NCBI GenBank assembly: GCA_029844215.1
Contig: CM056728.1
Location: 86,551,676-86,615,675, forward strand
Length of the DNA: 64,000 bases
DNA from: Przewalskia tangutica
Lineage: Eukaryota > Streptophyta > Magnoliopsida > Solanales > Solanaceae
Direction of reading: 5' to 3'
Shown: piece after piece, positions 13,501-25,725 of the stretch
How the letters are laid out: every line of letters begins with the position of its first letter
Position numbering within the stretch: position 1 is the first letter of the stretch
Position numbers and translations under genes: made by a program
The notes under the pieces: generated by a model
What the model saw: the letters and a program-made list of their open reading frames with translations, nothing else
Told to the model about the DNA's origin: nothing
Database searches by the model: none

Positions 13501-16427
13501 AGCACCCGAGGTTAATGAAATATTTCCTCCCAGGATAGAACGATTTTACTCACCGGTGTATCGGTACCTAAAACAATGGTGTCAGCGAACCACTCAGCGG
13601 CACTAAATTACACTGGAATTTATTTGTGCAGAAGAAGAAGAAGAAGATTTCGAAGTTCAGAAAATTAGTAAGTAAAATTCTGAGGAATCAAACGAATTTA
13701 TAGTCATGGAAGTACTGTTTCTGAAGGTTTGCAGCCCTTCTGATCAGTCACTTAAAAACGGTGGGAAATTTAAATATGGGAAAGAACCGGGTCGCGGGTC
13801 AGACACGCGGATCCGGGTCACTAACGGGTAGGATTGGATATAATAATTATTTAAATAATTAAAATTAAAGAAAATTTGGTCCAAAAAAATTATCAATCAA
13901 ATCATTTGACCGAATCCGGAGCCAAGCGACGACGACGGCACGAGGAGACCCTCTTCTTAACCCTTTAGCAATCAGAAGGAGTACTTCTACTTTTAAGTAG
14001 AAGAACTTTTCTTTTCACTACCAATGAGGAACAAATGCTCCTTTTATAAAGCAAGAGGGAACTCCCTCCATTTCTCATTCAATCTGTCATTTAAACCCAA
14101 CAAGTACTAGCAAACAACCAGAATGGACAGGAGAGGAGTGCCAAAGGATGCAAATTAACCAGCGGTACACCTTTTGGAAGAGTACAACTAAACAGAGGAT
14201 GCAAAACCTATGATTTATGGATTGCAATGTTACACACTTTATGAAGAAAGTATGAAAGCTAAATACATTATCTTATGCTCCCCAAATTCGTAATGGAGAA
14301 CTCTTCATGAGGACATTGGGAGGATACACGAATTAGGATTCATAACACTTTAGACTTTTTGTAGTGGATTACTTATTCCAGACACACGCAAATAGGAGGT
14401 GCGACTTCATGACACCCTCATAGTTTTCCAATCAAAATATATTCTATTGTGGTTTCTCTCTATACAAAATTGTGTTAAGTATGTAAGTACATTTTAACTA
14501 TAAACTATCTATATACATGTGTGTGCTGCCTAAAACCCCGCCATGAAAGGAAGTAAGTAAGTACTATTAAAATATATGATCCTACTAGTACAATTGTTTG
14601 AACTTCTCCCAGTTGGCAAACATTTGGATAAGCCATAAAATTACTCCCTCAGTCCCGTTTACTTTCTTTATTAGTTTGTCCAAAAAAGATTGGCACATTT
14701 CTATATCTAGAAACAATTTAACTTTATGAAATGAATTACAATTATATAAATATCTAAGTCTTGTTTTGGACCACACATTTGAAAAGTCTTTCTTGATTTC
14801 ATAAACTTCGTGTCATGTAGACAATTTTTATGGGTTGGAGGGAGTAATATTTTAATGATAGCCAGCAAGCTGAATTATGAATGAAAGAGCAAATTGGATG
14901 TCAGGATATACAGTTATACCTCGTAGCAGCCATGAAAATATTTTGGAGCTTCTTTTTGGGCTTAAAATGATCAGCACTCAATACCTGAAAGGAAGAGAGT
15001 GAGATTGCAAGCTGGTCTACCACAATACTATCTTAAAATTTTGTTTTCTTGGAGTTATAATCTATGTTGCTCAGGCTCTTCAAAAATATTAATGGGTGCG
15101 TGTCGGATTCTCCAAAAGTAGTGTACTTTTGAAGAATACGACACAGGTGTGGCATCGAAAGTGAAGAGTTCGCGCAACTTAGGTTATAATTAAGTTTGGA
15201 TCTATTTCATTTACCTGGCTCATCATATAAGGAACATGAGTCCAATGGATAGCAAAGTAACTAAGGATGCATCTCTCAAACTCCTCAACTTGCTTAATAA
15301 AAAGAGAATCAACATCTGGTTCATTAGAAAAGTAGTTGTACATATCTTCTTCACACCCTTCTGATTTTATTTTGTACTCAGTAGCTAGCTTACACAGATG
15401 TGGACATTGTCTCCAATCTGCAAATCCCATTTGTCTAGCTGCATTCACATATATGTATATGTTTAGGGGTGGAGTCAGTATTTTCATTAAGGGGTGTCAA
15501 AAAATTATAATCATGATCGAACTCGAGACCTTAGGGAAGGTTTGCTACCCCTTAACCACTGCAATGAATCTTCAGTTTGTGTTAATAGGAATCAACACTG
15601 GTATATATCTGTATAAAACCAAAATTTTACCTATTTATATAATGTAATTTTCGGGCAAAGGAGTGTCACTTAACACCTATTGGGCAAGGGTAGCTCCGCC
15701 GTTGTTAATATGTTGCATTATATGACCATCTCATCTGAAAACTCTTAACTACTCCGGCCGTTTCATTTTATATGACAAGTATTAGACTCGGCAAGAATGT
15801 TAAGAAAGAAACCAGAAGTACATTTAGAACCTATAGTTTAGACATACCATGATAGTAGGTATAAAAGCATATCATTAATAATAAACGAAAAGCGTAAAGT
15901 TAAAAATGTTATATATAGACGAAGTACTTATTTACACTTCTACCCTTCTTCTTGCGTGCGACTTGACTAATTTTCTTCCACTAAATACTTGAAAAATCTT
16001 TTGATAAAGGGTAGCAGTATAACTCGAAATAATTAGACCATGATATAAAAGATAAACTATACTAAAGAACACTTTTAATTACTTAATTATAAATGCAACT
16101 ATCCTAAATAGAATAACAATAACCAAGAACCAAAAAATAAAAAAAAAGGAAAAGAATTAATGTAATAGAGTAATTACCTACATAATGGGAAAACGTTTCA
16201 TACTTGAGGACCTGGCTGGTACGTGAAACTTCAATACGAGGAATGATTTTTTGGTTTCGGGCATTCTTGAGACGATAATACACAGCTGCAGAAAGGATTA
16301 AACAAGTCCAAGATGCTAAAAAGATGTGTATATAAATAGAGTAATATGAAGGAGGATTAATGAATTCAAAATAACCAGACATATTAATTCCCATGCAAAA
16401 ATGGATTAAGGAAATGAGATTCTTCAT
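10501..16427 (-). CDS. Zeta-toxin-domain P-loop kinase-like protein, 8 exons, 535 aa
   Basis: Exons (minus, high to low): 16427-16178, 15438-15215, 14984-14920, 12487-12266, 12162-12036, 11431-11109, 10988-10844, 10752-10501. All introns are GT-AG, and all phases join to one 535-codon frame ending TAA. Residues 29-51 form one hydrophobic segment, a likely membrane anchor. A conserved plant region follows, then the nucleotide-binding loop GGGMGAGKST at about 237-246, downstream VIKADAFKESDVIY, and VIMDGTLSW. These are the hallmarks of the zeta-toxin/AAA_33 kinase fold. Bacterial zeta proteins phosphorylate UDP-N-acetylglucosamine; the substrate of the plant homologues is not established, so only a phosphotransferase role is inferred. 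The first ATG in frame is used; M16 is an alternative. I see no frame break. A retrotransposon lies 130 bp upstream. Confidence 0.9.
13554..13760 (-). promoter_or_regulatory. Candidate internal promoter and untranslated first exon
   Basis: Read on the minus strand: a TATA box (CTATAAATTC, 13702-13697), then a CTTCTTCTT-rich leader around 13648-13631 typical of plant 5' UTRs, then a strong splice donor CACCG/GTGAGTAA with the exon ending at 13554. Splicing to exon 4 (12487) would give a transcript without the membrane anchor. The first in-frame ATG would then be residue M204, before the nucleotide-binding loop. This is inference from sequence layout; the leader could also belong to an old gene fragment. 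Confidence 0.4.
14644..14844. mobile_element. Stowaway MITE in intron 3
   Basis: It starts CTCCCTCAGTCCCG and ends ggttggagggag, matching the Stowaway inverted-repeat consensus (CTCCCTCCGT...). It is flanked by TA on both sides (14642-14643, 14845-14846), the Tc1/mariner-type target duplication. Length 201 bp, no coding capacity. Confidence 0.85.
15066..15178. mobile_element. Palindromic foldback MITE in intron 2
   Basis: The ends gttgctcaggctcttc and the complement of gaagagttcgcgcaac pair imperfectly. In the middle gtgtcggattctccaaaagta pairs with tacttttgaagaatacgacac. The whole 113 bp can fold into one hairpin. Elements of this shape are common in nightshade introns. I could not define a target-site duplication. 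Confidence 0.65.
15465..15704. mobile_element. MITE-like element with CGGAGC-type ends in intron 1
   Basis: The left end ggggtggagtcagta and the right end (complement ggcggagctaccctt) are related inverted ends seen in a frequent class of nightshade MITEs. The boundaries are approximate. The element begins 27 bp from the intron 1 acceptor, so it leaves little room for the branch-point region of exon 2. Confidence 0.45.
15752..15924. mobile_element. Degenerate Stowaway-like MITE in intron 1
   Basis: Left end CTCCGGCCGTTTCATTTTAT and right-end complement CTTCGTCTATATATAAC are similar to each other and to Stowaway ends; both sides are flanked by TA. It is more decayed than the copy in intron 3. 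Confidence 0.45.
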
Positions 16428-16555
16428 CTTAATGTTTGTTAATTGTGTTATGGGACATGTTTTTCTTTCGTCTAATCAGAACACGTGCTAAAATGATCTG
16501 ATGAATATAGAATAATCAGCTTTATTTCTTTTTATTTATGTATTTTATACTTTTA
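16428..16555 (-). promoter_or_regulatory. Short 5' flank of the zeta-domain gene with a G-box
   Basis: Only about 130 bp of non-transposon DNA separate the ATG (16427) from the broken copia element. It contains a G-box CACGTG at 16482-16487 and, on the minus strand, a TATA-like TCTATATTC near 16510-16502. G-boxes are bound by bZIP and bHLH factors. Anything further upstream in the ancestral promoter has been displaced by the 44 kb stack. Confidence 0.5.
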
Positions 16556-18442
16556 TGAATATTAGGGAATATCGATGACCCATAGAACTAAAAATTGAAG
16601 ATGTCCATAAATCGCTATGAATAATGTCAAATGACATAGAAGTATGAGAATTTGAAGCTACAAATGATAATTTAATAATTTTCCCATAACACAGGATTGA
16701 CAAAGTGAAGTACTACTCATACCCTTACAAGAAATAAACTTATGTCTATATAAAGAAGATAAAATAGACGGCCCCGGATTACCAAGACGAGCATGCCACA
16801 AGGAAGGAGCAATAGCTGCAAAAGAGGATGGCATGACTTGACGTGAGACGCTGAAACTTTGTGTGATTGAATAAAGATCCCATACTCTCACACCTCATGA
16901 GAAAACTCCCCGTCTTGAAATCCTTCACAGAAAACCCAAAAGGATCAAAATCAATAGAAACTCAATTATCAGTGGTGAATTTACGGACAGACACCAAATT
17001 TTTGATTAATTTTGGGGCATGAAGGGAATCTTTCAAGACTAGTGGTGGATGAGGAGAGGACAAAGTTTTATTACCATAACCCTTTATTGGAATAGAACTA
17101 TCATTACCAACAATTATACCACGATTACTACTCAAATTGGAATAAGACGAGAGAGTATCTTAGTAGGATGTCATGTGGGTAGTGGCACCTGTCCATGTAC
17201 CAATTGGGGTCCGGTTGAGTAAAGTCAAGCGTGTGCATTATTGCCTTAATGTCGGTCTGTGTGGGTCTCATTGCGTGATGAGCCTGAGGGGGGCGAGGCC
17301 CAAGTATACCGAACTGCTGGAGCTGCCCATAAGCCTGTCTGAACCCTAAATGCTGACCGAAAAAGAAGTTGGGCCGCAGTGCTATGTGCTGAGAAGGAGG
17401 CGTCGCGGCGCTGTACTGTGGCGCCGCCGCGTTGTATGGCACCGAGATCGGTGCCATCGCCGAGGCCCCTTTGGGCTCGTAACCACCGCCGCTCTCGACG
17501 GTTGCCTCGTTATTCTTTGCCTCGATTTTGCCATTTTTTCGATTTTGACCCTTTTTACCACCCCCGTTGTTGCGAGTTTGGTTAGAGTTGGTGGAACCGG
17601 AAGGAGAAAATTTGGACTCAATCACCATGACGACAGGACTGACCCCAATCGCCACTTTCTTAGCTAATACGACTTCTTCCAAAGTAAGCATAAAACAGGC
17701 TTGATAAAATCCTGACAGGGGTTACTCTGACGAATAACCGAAGCAACACCGGTATACGTCTTTGACATGCCTGCACCCATCTGAAGAACTAGACGACTAT
17801 CAGAAATAGTTGCAGAGTTGGTTTGCCAAGTCTTTGAGACGTTTGCAATAAGAAGAAACGTTTGAAAAAGTTGTCATAGTAACATGTGAAAATTCCTGCT
17901 CAAGGATAACAATTCGAGAATGACTATTATCTTTGAAGATGTCCCGCAATCGATTCCACGCCAACATCGTTGTGAAGTTGGGTTCCATAATCGTCTGTAA
18001 AAGATCCAAGGAGATAGTGACATAAATTCACTGAAGAACCTTGGCATCAAGCATGACCCATAACTCTGGATCTGCTTCTTTAGTGGGCACAACCGTCGTA
18101 GAAGTAGACGCATTATCACCCTCTGTTGGAGGAGCTGGAGGGATGATGTGGTGAAAGACTTATGTGCCAAATCATGAATCTTGAATAACTCCGCCCACGT
18201 TCTATATTGGACGTTTTCAAGATCAAGAACAATAGGAATGACACTCTTGATGTTAGAAACTGTGAGAGCATGATGAAAAGTGTTCTTATCAACCATAGGG
18301 AATAGAACAACAAGATTCGGAGAAGGGAATTTGTGAGAGAAAAAGGTTGAAGGTCTCGGTTTTTGGGAGGAAGAAATCGAGAGTTAGAAGACAGTTTTGA
18401 GAAGAGGAAGCAAGGTAAAGAGAACCTAGAGTCTTGATACCA
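16556..18442 (-). pseudogene. Ty1/copia element 2: gag, protease, start of integrase; broken
   Basis: On the minus strand from the primer site: a gag start (about 18296) with ALTVSNIKSVIPI and NVQYRTWAELFKIHD, the copia Gag N-terminus. A linker rich in N, G and K follows (17691-17400), then NWYMD at about 17190 where the protease Asp motif begins. Here the frame slips, so the expected D-S/T-G-A is lost. The GAG-pre-integrase segment is at 16891-16660 (LWHARLGNPGPS, CQSCVMGK), and the integrase start, ending near FDIIHSDLW and GHRYSLIF, at about 16560. The element stops there; RT, RNase H and the 3' LTR are missing. Its Gag differs clearly from copia element 1, so this is a separate but related element. 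Confidence 0.85.
18431..18442 (-). other. Primer binding site of copia element 2
   Basis: TGGTATCAAGAC on the minus strand directly follows the LTR end (...TTTCA). It is the usual tRNA-iMet type of site. It shows that the LTR at 18443-18770 serves as the 5' LTR of this element. Confidence 0.75.
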
Positions 18443-18770
18443 TGAAAGAAATAATCTCTTGATTATTCTTATTGATGAATGACATATATATACAAGTTAC
18501 ATAGGAAAATCCTTTTCCTATTCTACTTCTAAATCTATATTCTATAAGGAGACTAATTATACAATTATGGTAAGATTACACTCCTAATTATGGTACAAGA
18601 CTAATGGAAGAATATAACAAATATACCAAATATAATGTCCAATTATGGACATGGACGAATGCTCTAATGTCCTCCTATTGTATCCCCTAATATCTTCCAA
18701 TTCAATGCATAATATTAACTCTACTTTATGATTGTACAACCTACTATATATACTAAGATATTACATTAAT
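18443..18770 (-). repeat. Shared copia LTR, larger part (R/U5 and most of U3)
   Basis: In element orientation this LTR begins at 40832, is interrupted by solo LTR-1 after 40794, and resumes at 18770 down to 18443. Removing the insertion gives about 367 bp. Its first 146 bp match the copia element 1 5' LTR (60286-60141) with five mismatches; the remaining 221 bp (18663-18443) do not match the other 92 bp of that LTR (60140-60049). It faces copia 2's primer site on one side and copia 1's polypurine tract on the other. Confidence 0.8.
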
Positions 18771-19781
18771 TGTTACACCCCGTAGTTCCAGGGTATGTAT
18801 GTGAGGACGTACGTACGAGAATACGACAGTAAGATTGGAAAGGAAGAAAGATTTGATTTTCCGACGAAAAATTTTCCGGATTTTGTGAAGGAAAAAGGTT
18901 CGTTAATGGGAATTGGATTCCCAGATTTCGTATTTGGACTTCTTGGATTATAATTGAATTATGGATTTTATTTTCCGGAATTGGTCACGTGGGGCCCACG
19001 GGAGAAATTTACGGTTTTGTGGGGCCCACATTGCTTTCGAGATTTTGACCGATTGTGGATATTTCGGAAGATGAAATATTTTGGACCAATCGAAGGGAGA
19101 CATGTGTCACCCCCATGTGGCCTTGTGGCCGAAATTGCTTGACAAGTGGCAAGACAAGTGGCCTTGTCTTGCAAGATATTTTGTGTAGGACAAGTGGCTT
19201 GTGGGACCCACACACACTTGTCCCCAATCTCAACCACACACTTGTTTTAATCCTAGCCCTTGGTTTTCTTATATATGCACCCTTAGTTGATGAAATCTTC
19301 CACACTTAGAACATTTCAAGACTTGAAATATCCTCCCTCCCTTGAGTGTGCTCTCGGCTTTGCCCCCATTTCTTGAGAAAAATTTGTCCAATAATTCTTA
19401 AACTTCTAAGTGTTCTTCCTTGATGTGTTAGGAAGATTGTGAACCAAGAGTTAGACAAGATTTCACACCCCTAGCCAAAATATGATGCCTTGGCCGAAAG
19501 TTGCTAGCTTGGAACCCTAAGTGTTCTTCACTTTTTGGAGTTGGATCTTGAAGAAAAGTTGGTTAGGAGCTTCTAAGGGTTGCTTGTAGCGGATTGGAAC
19601 GTAAGGATTTGGAGCTAAACTTGCTAAGGAGCGACTTTAAGTTCTTGGATATTTTTGGGCTCTTTGAGGTAATGAACCTTGTCCTCTTTGTAAAGTTGGA
19701 TATTATGTATGTTGGAAGTATATTATGGAGTATGAGATATGTGGAATAAGGTTTGGAAAGATTTGGATCTTGTTAACTTGT

Positions 19782-22700
19782 TGTCACGACCCGAAACTGG
19801 GCCCGTGACTGGTGCCTTACCCCGGGCACCCTAGTGACACAACATCAGAGTAATCAGCGGAACATAAAACACATACATGAAATGCATGTATACAAACGAT
19901 GTCGAGGAAAACTTGCCTTTCGGCATATATAAATAACAACTTTACAAATGAACAGTTTAATCCTTTTTACAAACCCTGCCCACAACAGTACTACAGACCT
20001 CTAAGAATGATATGACAACAATGGCGGGACAGGGCCCCGCCAAACCCCTGAATGTAAACACTTACGGCATGGGGACTATACATCGATAAGCCTCGAGAAA
20101 CGGAGCTTCCCAAACTGGCGTGACCACGAGCTAGGATCAACGGCGGTGTACCTCAACTGCGGCGTGAACGCGGCCCGAAGGTCGGTCATAACAGTGCAGT
20201 ATGTGGCCTCAAATACATCGTAAATGAAATCATAGCGATCATATAAAGCGAGAGACATGTATGATAACCAAACTACGATTTACAACAAAGCGATCGTATC
20301 AAGTCGTGGACTCACGCTCAAGTCATCACTCAAGTATAACAATGGGTCTCGGGCCCACAACATCAATCATGCGGTGGGATACCTTCCTCACCGCCGATCT
20401 ATGATATAAAAGCACCAAGGAACACACACTGAACACGGGTCCACTGTGTCATAATAAAGCATGCGGGGTAAGTGCGAAGGCATAGCCGACTACTAAAAAC
20501 CCACGGTACCAACAAGGTCGTGAATCGTATCATAAGATCTGTCTGGACCGTCACATGATCAAAGGCCGCCACTTGCGCGATATCGATGCACGCGTCTAAC
20601 CTCGAACTCCGCACTCGCGTAGGCCAATCTCATCGGCGCATGAGGCATTCCGCATCGAGGGTAGCTACTCCCGGCGCCCCGACTTCGATCCGCGTAGCCA
20701 CAAGGACCGCGTGCCCATAAAGGACGTCACTAACACGGAACTCGTAGTTCCGCATAGGCCGGGACTGCGTGAGGTATTCTCGAATCATAGGTCCATCGAC
20801 CGCTTTGAGTCTACCCGCGTCGGAGGGCGACTTAACCGGAATCATCTCAAGAGATGAATGCCACAATACTATCATAACGACCGATAGTTAATAAGCACAA
20901 TCGAGAAACCCTTCACACAAACATCACAAGATACTAACACGTAGCATCCCAACACGTTTACTTATCAACGCAATCAAGAAAGTATTACAAGGCTATCACA
21001 AACCAATACAATCAAGTTGTTCACACAAGGTACCTTCTACTATATGATTAACAAAATCGGGTTTTATCCCCAAAGTACTTCATACATCAACTCTTTAAAA
21101 GATACGTTACTTTCACAATGTCACACAATACGTAGTATAAAATAGAGTGACTATCCTTTTAAAGTAAATCAATTACTTCTCTTTGTAAAATCAAGTAGCA
21201 ACATTCTTTTCCAATGATCAAGTTTGCCTAATTTCCAATGTTCAAGTTTCTCATTTTAGAAAGGTTTCGTAGTTCATAGTCTTATTCATTTGAGAATATA
21301 ATTCTCCTTAAAACTATCGAGAAACATAAGTCTTATATGTGAGTAGGATATTCTTGTTTATAACAATCTTATTACAAAGACCATGATCTAGGAAATATCA
21401 TTTTGTCTCATCTTAGCTTCATGCAGATGGAAGTTTCTCTTGGTTTTAATAATACTTAATTAGTCAAAACATTTCCTTTTATTAACGCTGCGATGGTTTG
21501 TCGATACATTCGATTTCAAATCAAGAAACATTCTTAAGCGTTATACCTAACTTCCCATAAAGCTAGTATAACTCTTAAGTTTTTCAAAACCAAGTATATT
21601 ACTTCTTCTTTCAAAATGATTCAAAAATCTTTTGAAATACTTCAAGTTCTTTATTAACACATAACAAGCGCTTATAGTTCAAATCGATTACCTTTTTAAA
21701 AACCACATGTATTTTCTTACCGACATAAAGTCGTTATAACCAACTTCCCATAAAGCCGTTATAACACTTTATGTTTTAAACCACTCAAACACATTTAGCG
21801 TATGCGTCTCACGTACTACATAGTTCACACATATCATGCTAGAAGAGATAGGAAGAGGTTCACATACCTCGCGGCAGTATCGACTAATAGTAAAACGCTC
21901 AAGTACTTCCAACCGTCGGCTACTCCTTAAGCCACGTGATCGCGCCACACGTAGTACTTCAACCTATAAGGCCACAAGGCGCTTATTAGTGTCTAGATCC
22001 GCCGTAGCACATTCTACAAAAAATTCGAAGACCTCCCGCATGCAACGTAAATCTCCTCTCTATCGAGGCGGCTACCAAGCCAACCGGGGGTTATACAACT
22101 AACCCTAACGGTACAATTCTACTCCACGGTACTACTACACAAGTCTCTGTAATACAACATGTAATTACAATTCAAGATTCTTCTTTAAATTCGGGCTTAA
22201 GTCGCAAGACATTGCCGATAACTACGTTGATTATATATAGTATACTTCAACTATATATTCTACAATATGTAATTTCCAATTACAATAGAGGACAAGATAT
22301 TTACCTCAATAAGCCCATAATTATCCAAGTATAAAGTCGATCCGGGCAATCGTTTAGCTCAACTCCGAGCGCTCAACCCGCTCTAAACCATCCTTAGAAG
22401 TTCTAACCAACTTACACAATACTCCAAACTGACTATGGAGATTTTCCTAGGGTTTCGGTTTGGTGACTGACGGTAAGTATAATAGTATTTCTGGGCTTTT
22501 CGTATAGGTATAACCTTAGAATGCAACAAGGTATATGGCTAAGGTAATTTGGGCATTATAACAATACTTTTGAGAGTATTTCTACACCACCAAGGGGGGG
22601 TACCTCACGAGAACACCCCAGGTAGGGGGTGTGCTCTCGTGAAGGCCACTAGGAGGGGAAAGCTCGGCTAGAGCACAAGAAAAGGAGGAAGGCTTTCAAG

Positions 22701-23111
22701 ACTTGGTGATTTTGGAATGGATGAAGTCTTGAGCTTAGGGGTATTTATAGCAAAACCAAAGGCCAACCAATGGCCAAGATCAAGCCATGTGCACCTAACC
22801 CTACTCCAAAACACTCCACAAAACAAGGCACAATTCAAGGCCATAAAGTGGTCCATTTCGCCAAGGGTTGCGCCCGCTTCAATGTGAGGTGACACATGTC
22901 ACCCTCCCGTTGGTCAAAAATGTTTCGCCTCTCGGAAAAATCCATAAAATTAAAAATGGCATAGCGGAAATTCCCTACGAAAGGTGAAAACGTTTGTCGA
23001 AAAACGACTCAAAACGGGTGTTGTGAACAAAATTAATTCGCCAAGCCTTAGTACAAGTTTCAAATTTTCTACGTCGCCTTACGCATACTACTCTGGAAAT
23101 ACGGTATAACA
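19782..23111 (-). repeat. 3' LTR of element C, 3330 bp
   Basis: Its ends match the family. On the minus strand the intron is at 22304-21964 (341 bp; donor TTGAG/GTAAATATC, acceptor CCTTATAG/GTTGAAG). It is nearly collinear with the 5' LTR, and most differences are short indels at C- and G-rich steps rather than scattered substitutions. Confidence 0.88.
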
Positions 23112-24769
23112 TTCTCCCTCGTAGAAACATTCGTCGAATGTTCTTCTAAGTCTCAAAACAAGCGTCGCAAGATAGTCTTCACTACTATACTTACGAAAAC
23201 AAACCCGCCACATCCGCCACGGAAACACCCAAGCAAAATACCTCCATCCAAGTCCACGAAACACCTCTATCATAACCACAAACACTTCTCACCGGGTTTA
23301 AAATATACCTCCTTCGCACCTCTCTTTACAAAAGAAATGATCACACCTATGCTCGCCATACATGCTCGCTTCTTTTTTTACTCGTCGTAGATACCACTTT
23401 GTCACTTTGCACGAGGCATTAACCTTCTCGGGCGACCCAACAAATGGTACCACCGCTGCGCGATCCACGAGGATGTCGTATACTCGAACTCTTTCCACAT
23501 TTACGATCGCTTGATTTCCAAAACTCGGGTTACTATCTCTAACGTGGTCATTATTATCGGGAACACTCTGGATGGATCTCGATACTTTCCCGAACATAAC
23601 ACGAGCAGTGGGCCTTTGCCTCCTAAGTCGGACGGCAAATGCTAACATATAGGCAACTGGCCTATTCTTCACATGAACTCAAAGGGCCCAAGTAACTCGG
23701 GCTAAGTCCTCTGTATTCCAAACTCGTCACCTGACGGGGTGGTACCTTGAAGACCGACCGTCGGCACTGAACTCTAAGCGTCGTCGCGATTATCCGCACA
23801 ATTCCTCCGAGCTGCGAACTTCTTCTAGACAAGCTTCGTATCCACGATCTGCCGGAACAAGCTGAACCAACTAATCGAACCTTGCCAACATCGAACCAAT
23901 CGATCGACAACTTACACTTCCGCCGCACAAGGCTTCATAAGGCGATATCCGAACACCGAAATGGTAGATCAAACACTACCTCCACAGAGAGACAACAATC
24001 CCAACGACTACCTTCAAATCCACGACCGGCGAGGCGAATGCGGTCGAGACTCACTGAGTTCTTAACCTGCTGGTAAACTTTTAGAAGGCGAAAAATAGCC
24101 CTGACAACCGGGCTTCATGCGACATAAGGTGAAGGTAGGCACCCGTCTTGACGCCTACAACCTTTACGATAAAACAATACTGCCGAGTAAACGATCTTTG
24201 CTAGAAGACAAGACGGCTGACCTCCTCGGTCCGACTACTGGTCGAATGCATCCACGAACTCGTACGCTGGTTAACTGAACATGGGCCTAACACCCTCGTG
24301 ACCCTACCACAAGGCGGGACCACAACCGACCCCACCACCAAACTCGGCGGGTTAACGCGGCGTGGCCTCAACCCGACCGCAACGCCGCGTCATACTAGCT
24401 CCCGGCGGAACAATCTCACTAATCACGTTACGAAAACCTAGCGGTCTTCTTAGCTCAACTACCCTCTTTCATTCCACACTACTAGGGACCTGTCCCAACA
24501 TAACTCACGTGCACTATGCACTCCGATAAAGTCAAACATAACACTACACCTTTTTTCCTCGAGATGGCCTCACCTCTAAGGTCTCTACGTATAAAGCTCT
24601 AAGGCTCACACTTTCTCTATCCCCCAAAATCTTACTCGGTTAAACAACCATGATTTCAAATTACAACTAACACACTGCTATCAGAACATAGCACCTAAGG
24701 TATACTCACCTTATCACCTATACAAAACTCTAGAGGGTTAAGGATAGATCTATATCTACTGCTTCACTC
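23112..24769 (-). other. Element C internal region downstream of gag
   Basis: It contains the block shared with A and B (here about 24460-24240), readable in pieces as RRPLGFRDLISEIV-like sequence followed by a VVPPGG-like stretch in the other copies. A 124-codon open frame at 23672-23298 (VRLRRQRPTARVM, then VERVRVYDILVDRA) has no recognised domain. Its DNA is related to 53880-54100 of element B, where no frame survives, which argues against recent coding function. Confidence 0.5.
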
Positions 24770-25523
24770 CCCTTAGTCGTTCTAATCAAACCTGCTGTAG
24801 GCGCATAGTGAGGAGATGACAAACTACCCACCGATCACGAAGGCTAAGTCCTCCTGAGGACACTCGCCGACACGGACCACGGCGGTCGCCGATGCAACAA
24901 GTACCAACCTAAAAGATGACATTCCCCGGGATGACGTCTGTCACACTGTGAACCGGAAGCCCTGGAGTTCTGACCAACTCCTGCACACCCCGAACGTCCT
25001 GAAATTTGTAGAAGACCACTCTGCACTGGCGGAGGTGCATATCTAACCTGCTGGGGAGGCGACTCGCCTCGAAAGTTACCAAAGGACCTTGCTGCTCTGG
25101 CCCTCTTCTACTGTCCTTCGTTAACCCGTCGATCTCTACACGTCTCGGCCTGCTGCATGGCGTACGTGCAGGTCATGCTCAAGCCTAACTGAAGAATTAT
25201 TCTTGCACAACCCTCTTATAGATAGTCCTCAAGACTCGCGGTACATCGGTATACTCTCTGGTAGCCAAATCTATAGCTAGTAACAGGGTTACCTCTTTGC
25301 AATCTATATTCACCGTTCGATGCGTGGGCGAAGGTTCAAATATCATGGTCGCAGTAGGAACTGCTGCCGTCGTGCTAAACTCTGCTGGGGCTAGTGACGT
25401 CGCAGAACTCCCCGAATGAAGCACCACCCAAGGTGAAGATTGGGCCCGTGCCCTCGTGACCCTCTGTACTCAACTCGCGACTCCGCCATTGCCCTCACGG
25501 GCGGGTTGCCCTGGCGGAGGCAT
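24770..25523 (-). pseudogene. gag-like region of element C with an internal deletion
   Basis: The start ATG at 25523 matches the MPP start of the other copies, and the end (about 24780) aligns with the gag ends of A and B just before the conserved EAVD codons. At about 750 bp it is much shorter than A's 1.2 kb. The capsid block with REYNxEFDSLARYVP, present in B, E and partly A, is missing, while the GPLVTF-like linker before the zinc knuckle remains (about 25090). The region is not expected to make a functional Gag. Confidence 0.65.
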
Positions 25524-25725
25524 AACGATAAGGAAAGAAATACGTTCAGAGGATCCAACTTACAACACAGCTCTAAGGCACGATCTCAGAGTGAGAAGAA
25601 TAGAAACCAATCCTAAATATCATATAGCCTCCTGATTATTGGTGTGGTGCACAACAATCGATAATCGAACTCTTGGATCGATGCCTGTAGACACTTTCCG
25701 AGGATTAATCGCTCGATACCACTTT

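Larger units (their letters stand above)
12488..14919 (-). other. Large intron 3 of the zeta-domain gene
   Basis: At 2432 bp this is by far the longest intron. It holds a Stowaway MITE (14644-14844), a candidate internal promoter (13554-13760) and, near 13980-14100, an unexplained stretch containing the short palindrome acttctacttttaagtagaag-like sequence that could be an LTR or MITE relic. No exon with conserved coding sequence was seen inside it. Confidence 0.6.

Noticed and set aside
15336..15647. 103-codon plus-strand frame
   Set aside because: Antisense to exon 2 of the zeta-domain gene and running into a MITE.
23298..23672. 124-codon frame in element C
   Set aside because: No recognised domain, and the related DNA in element B has no open frame; described only as unknown.
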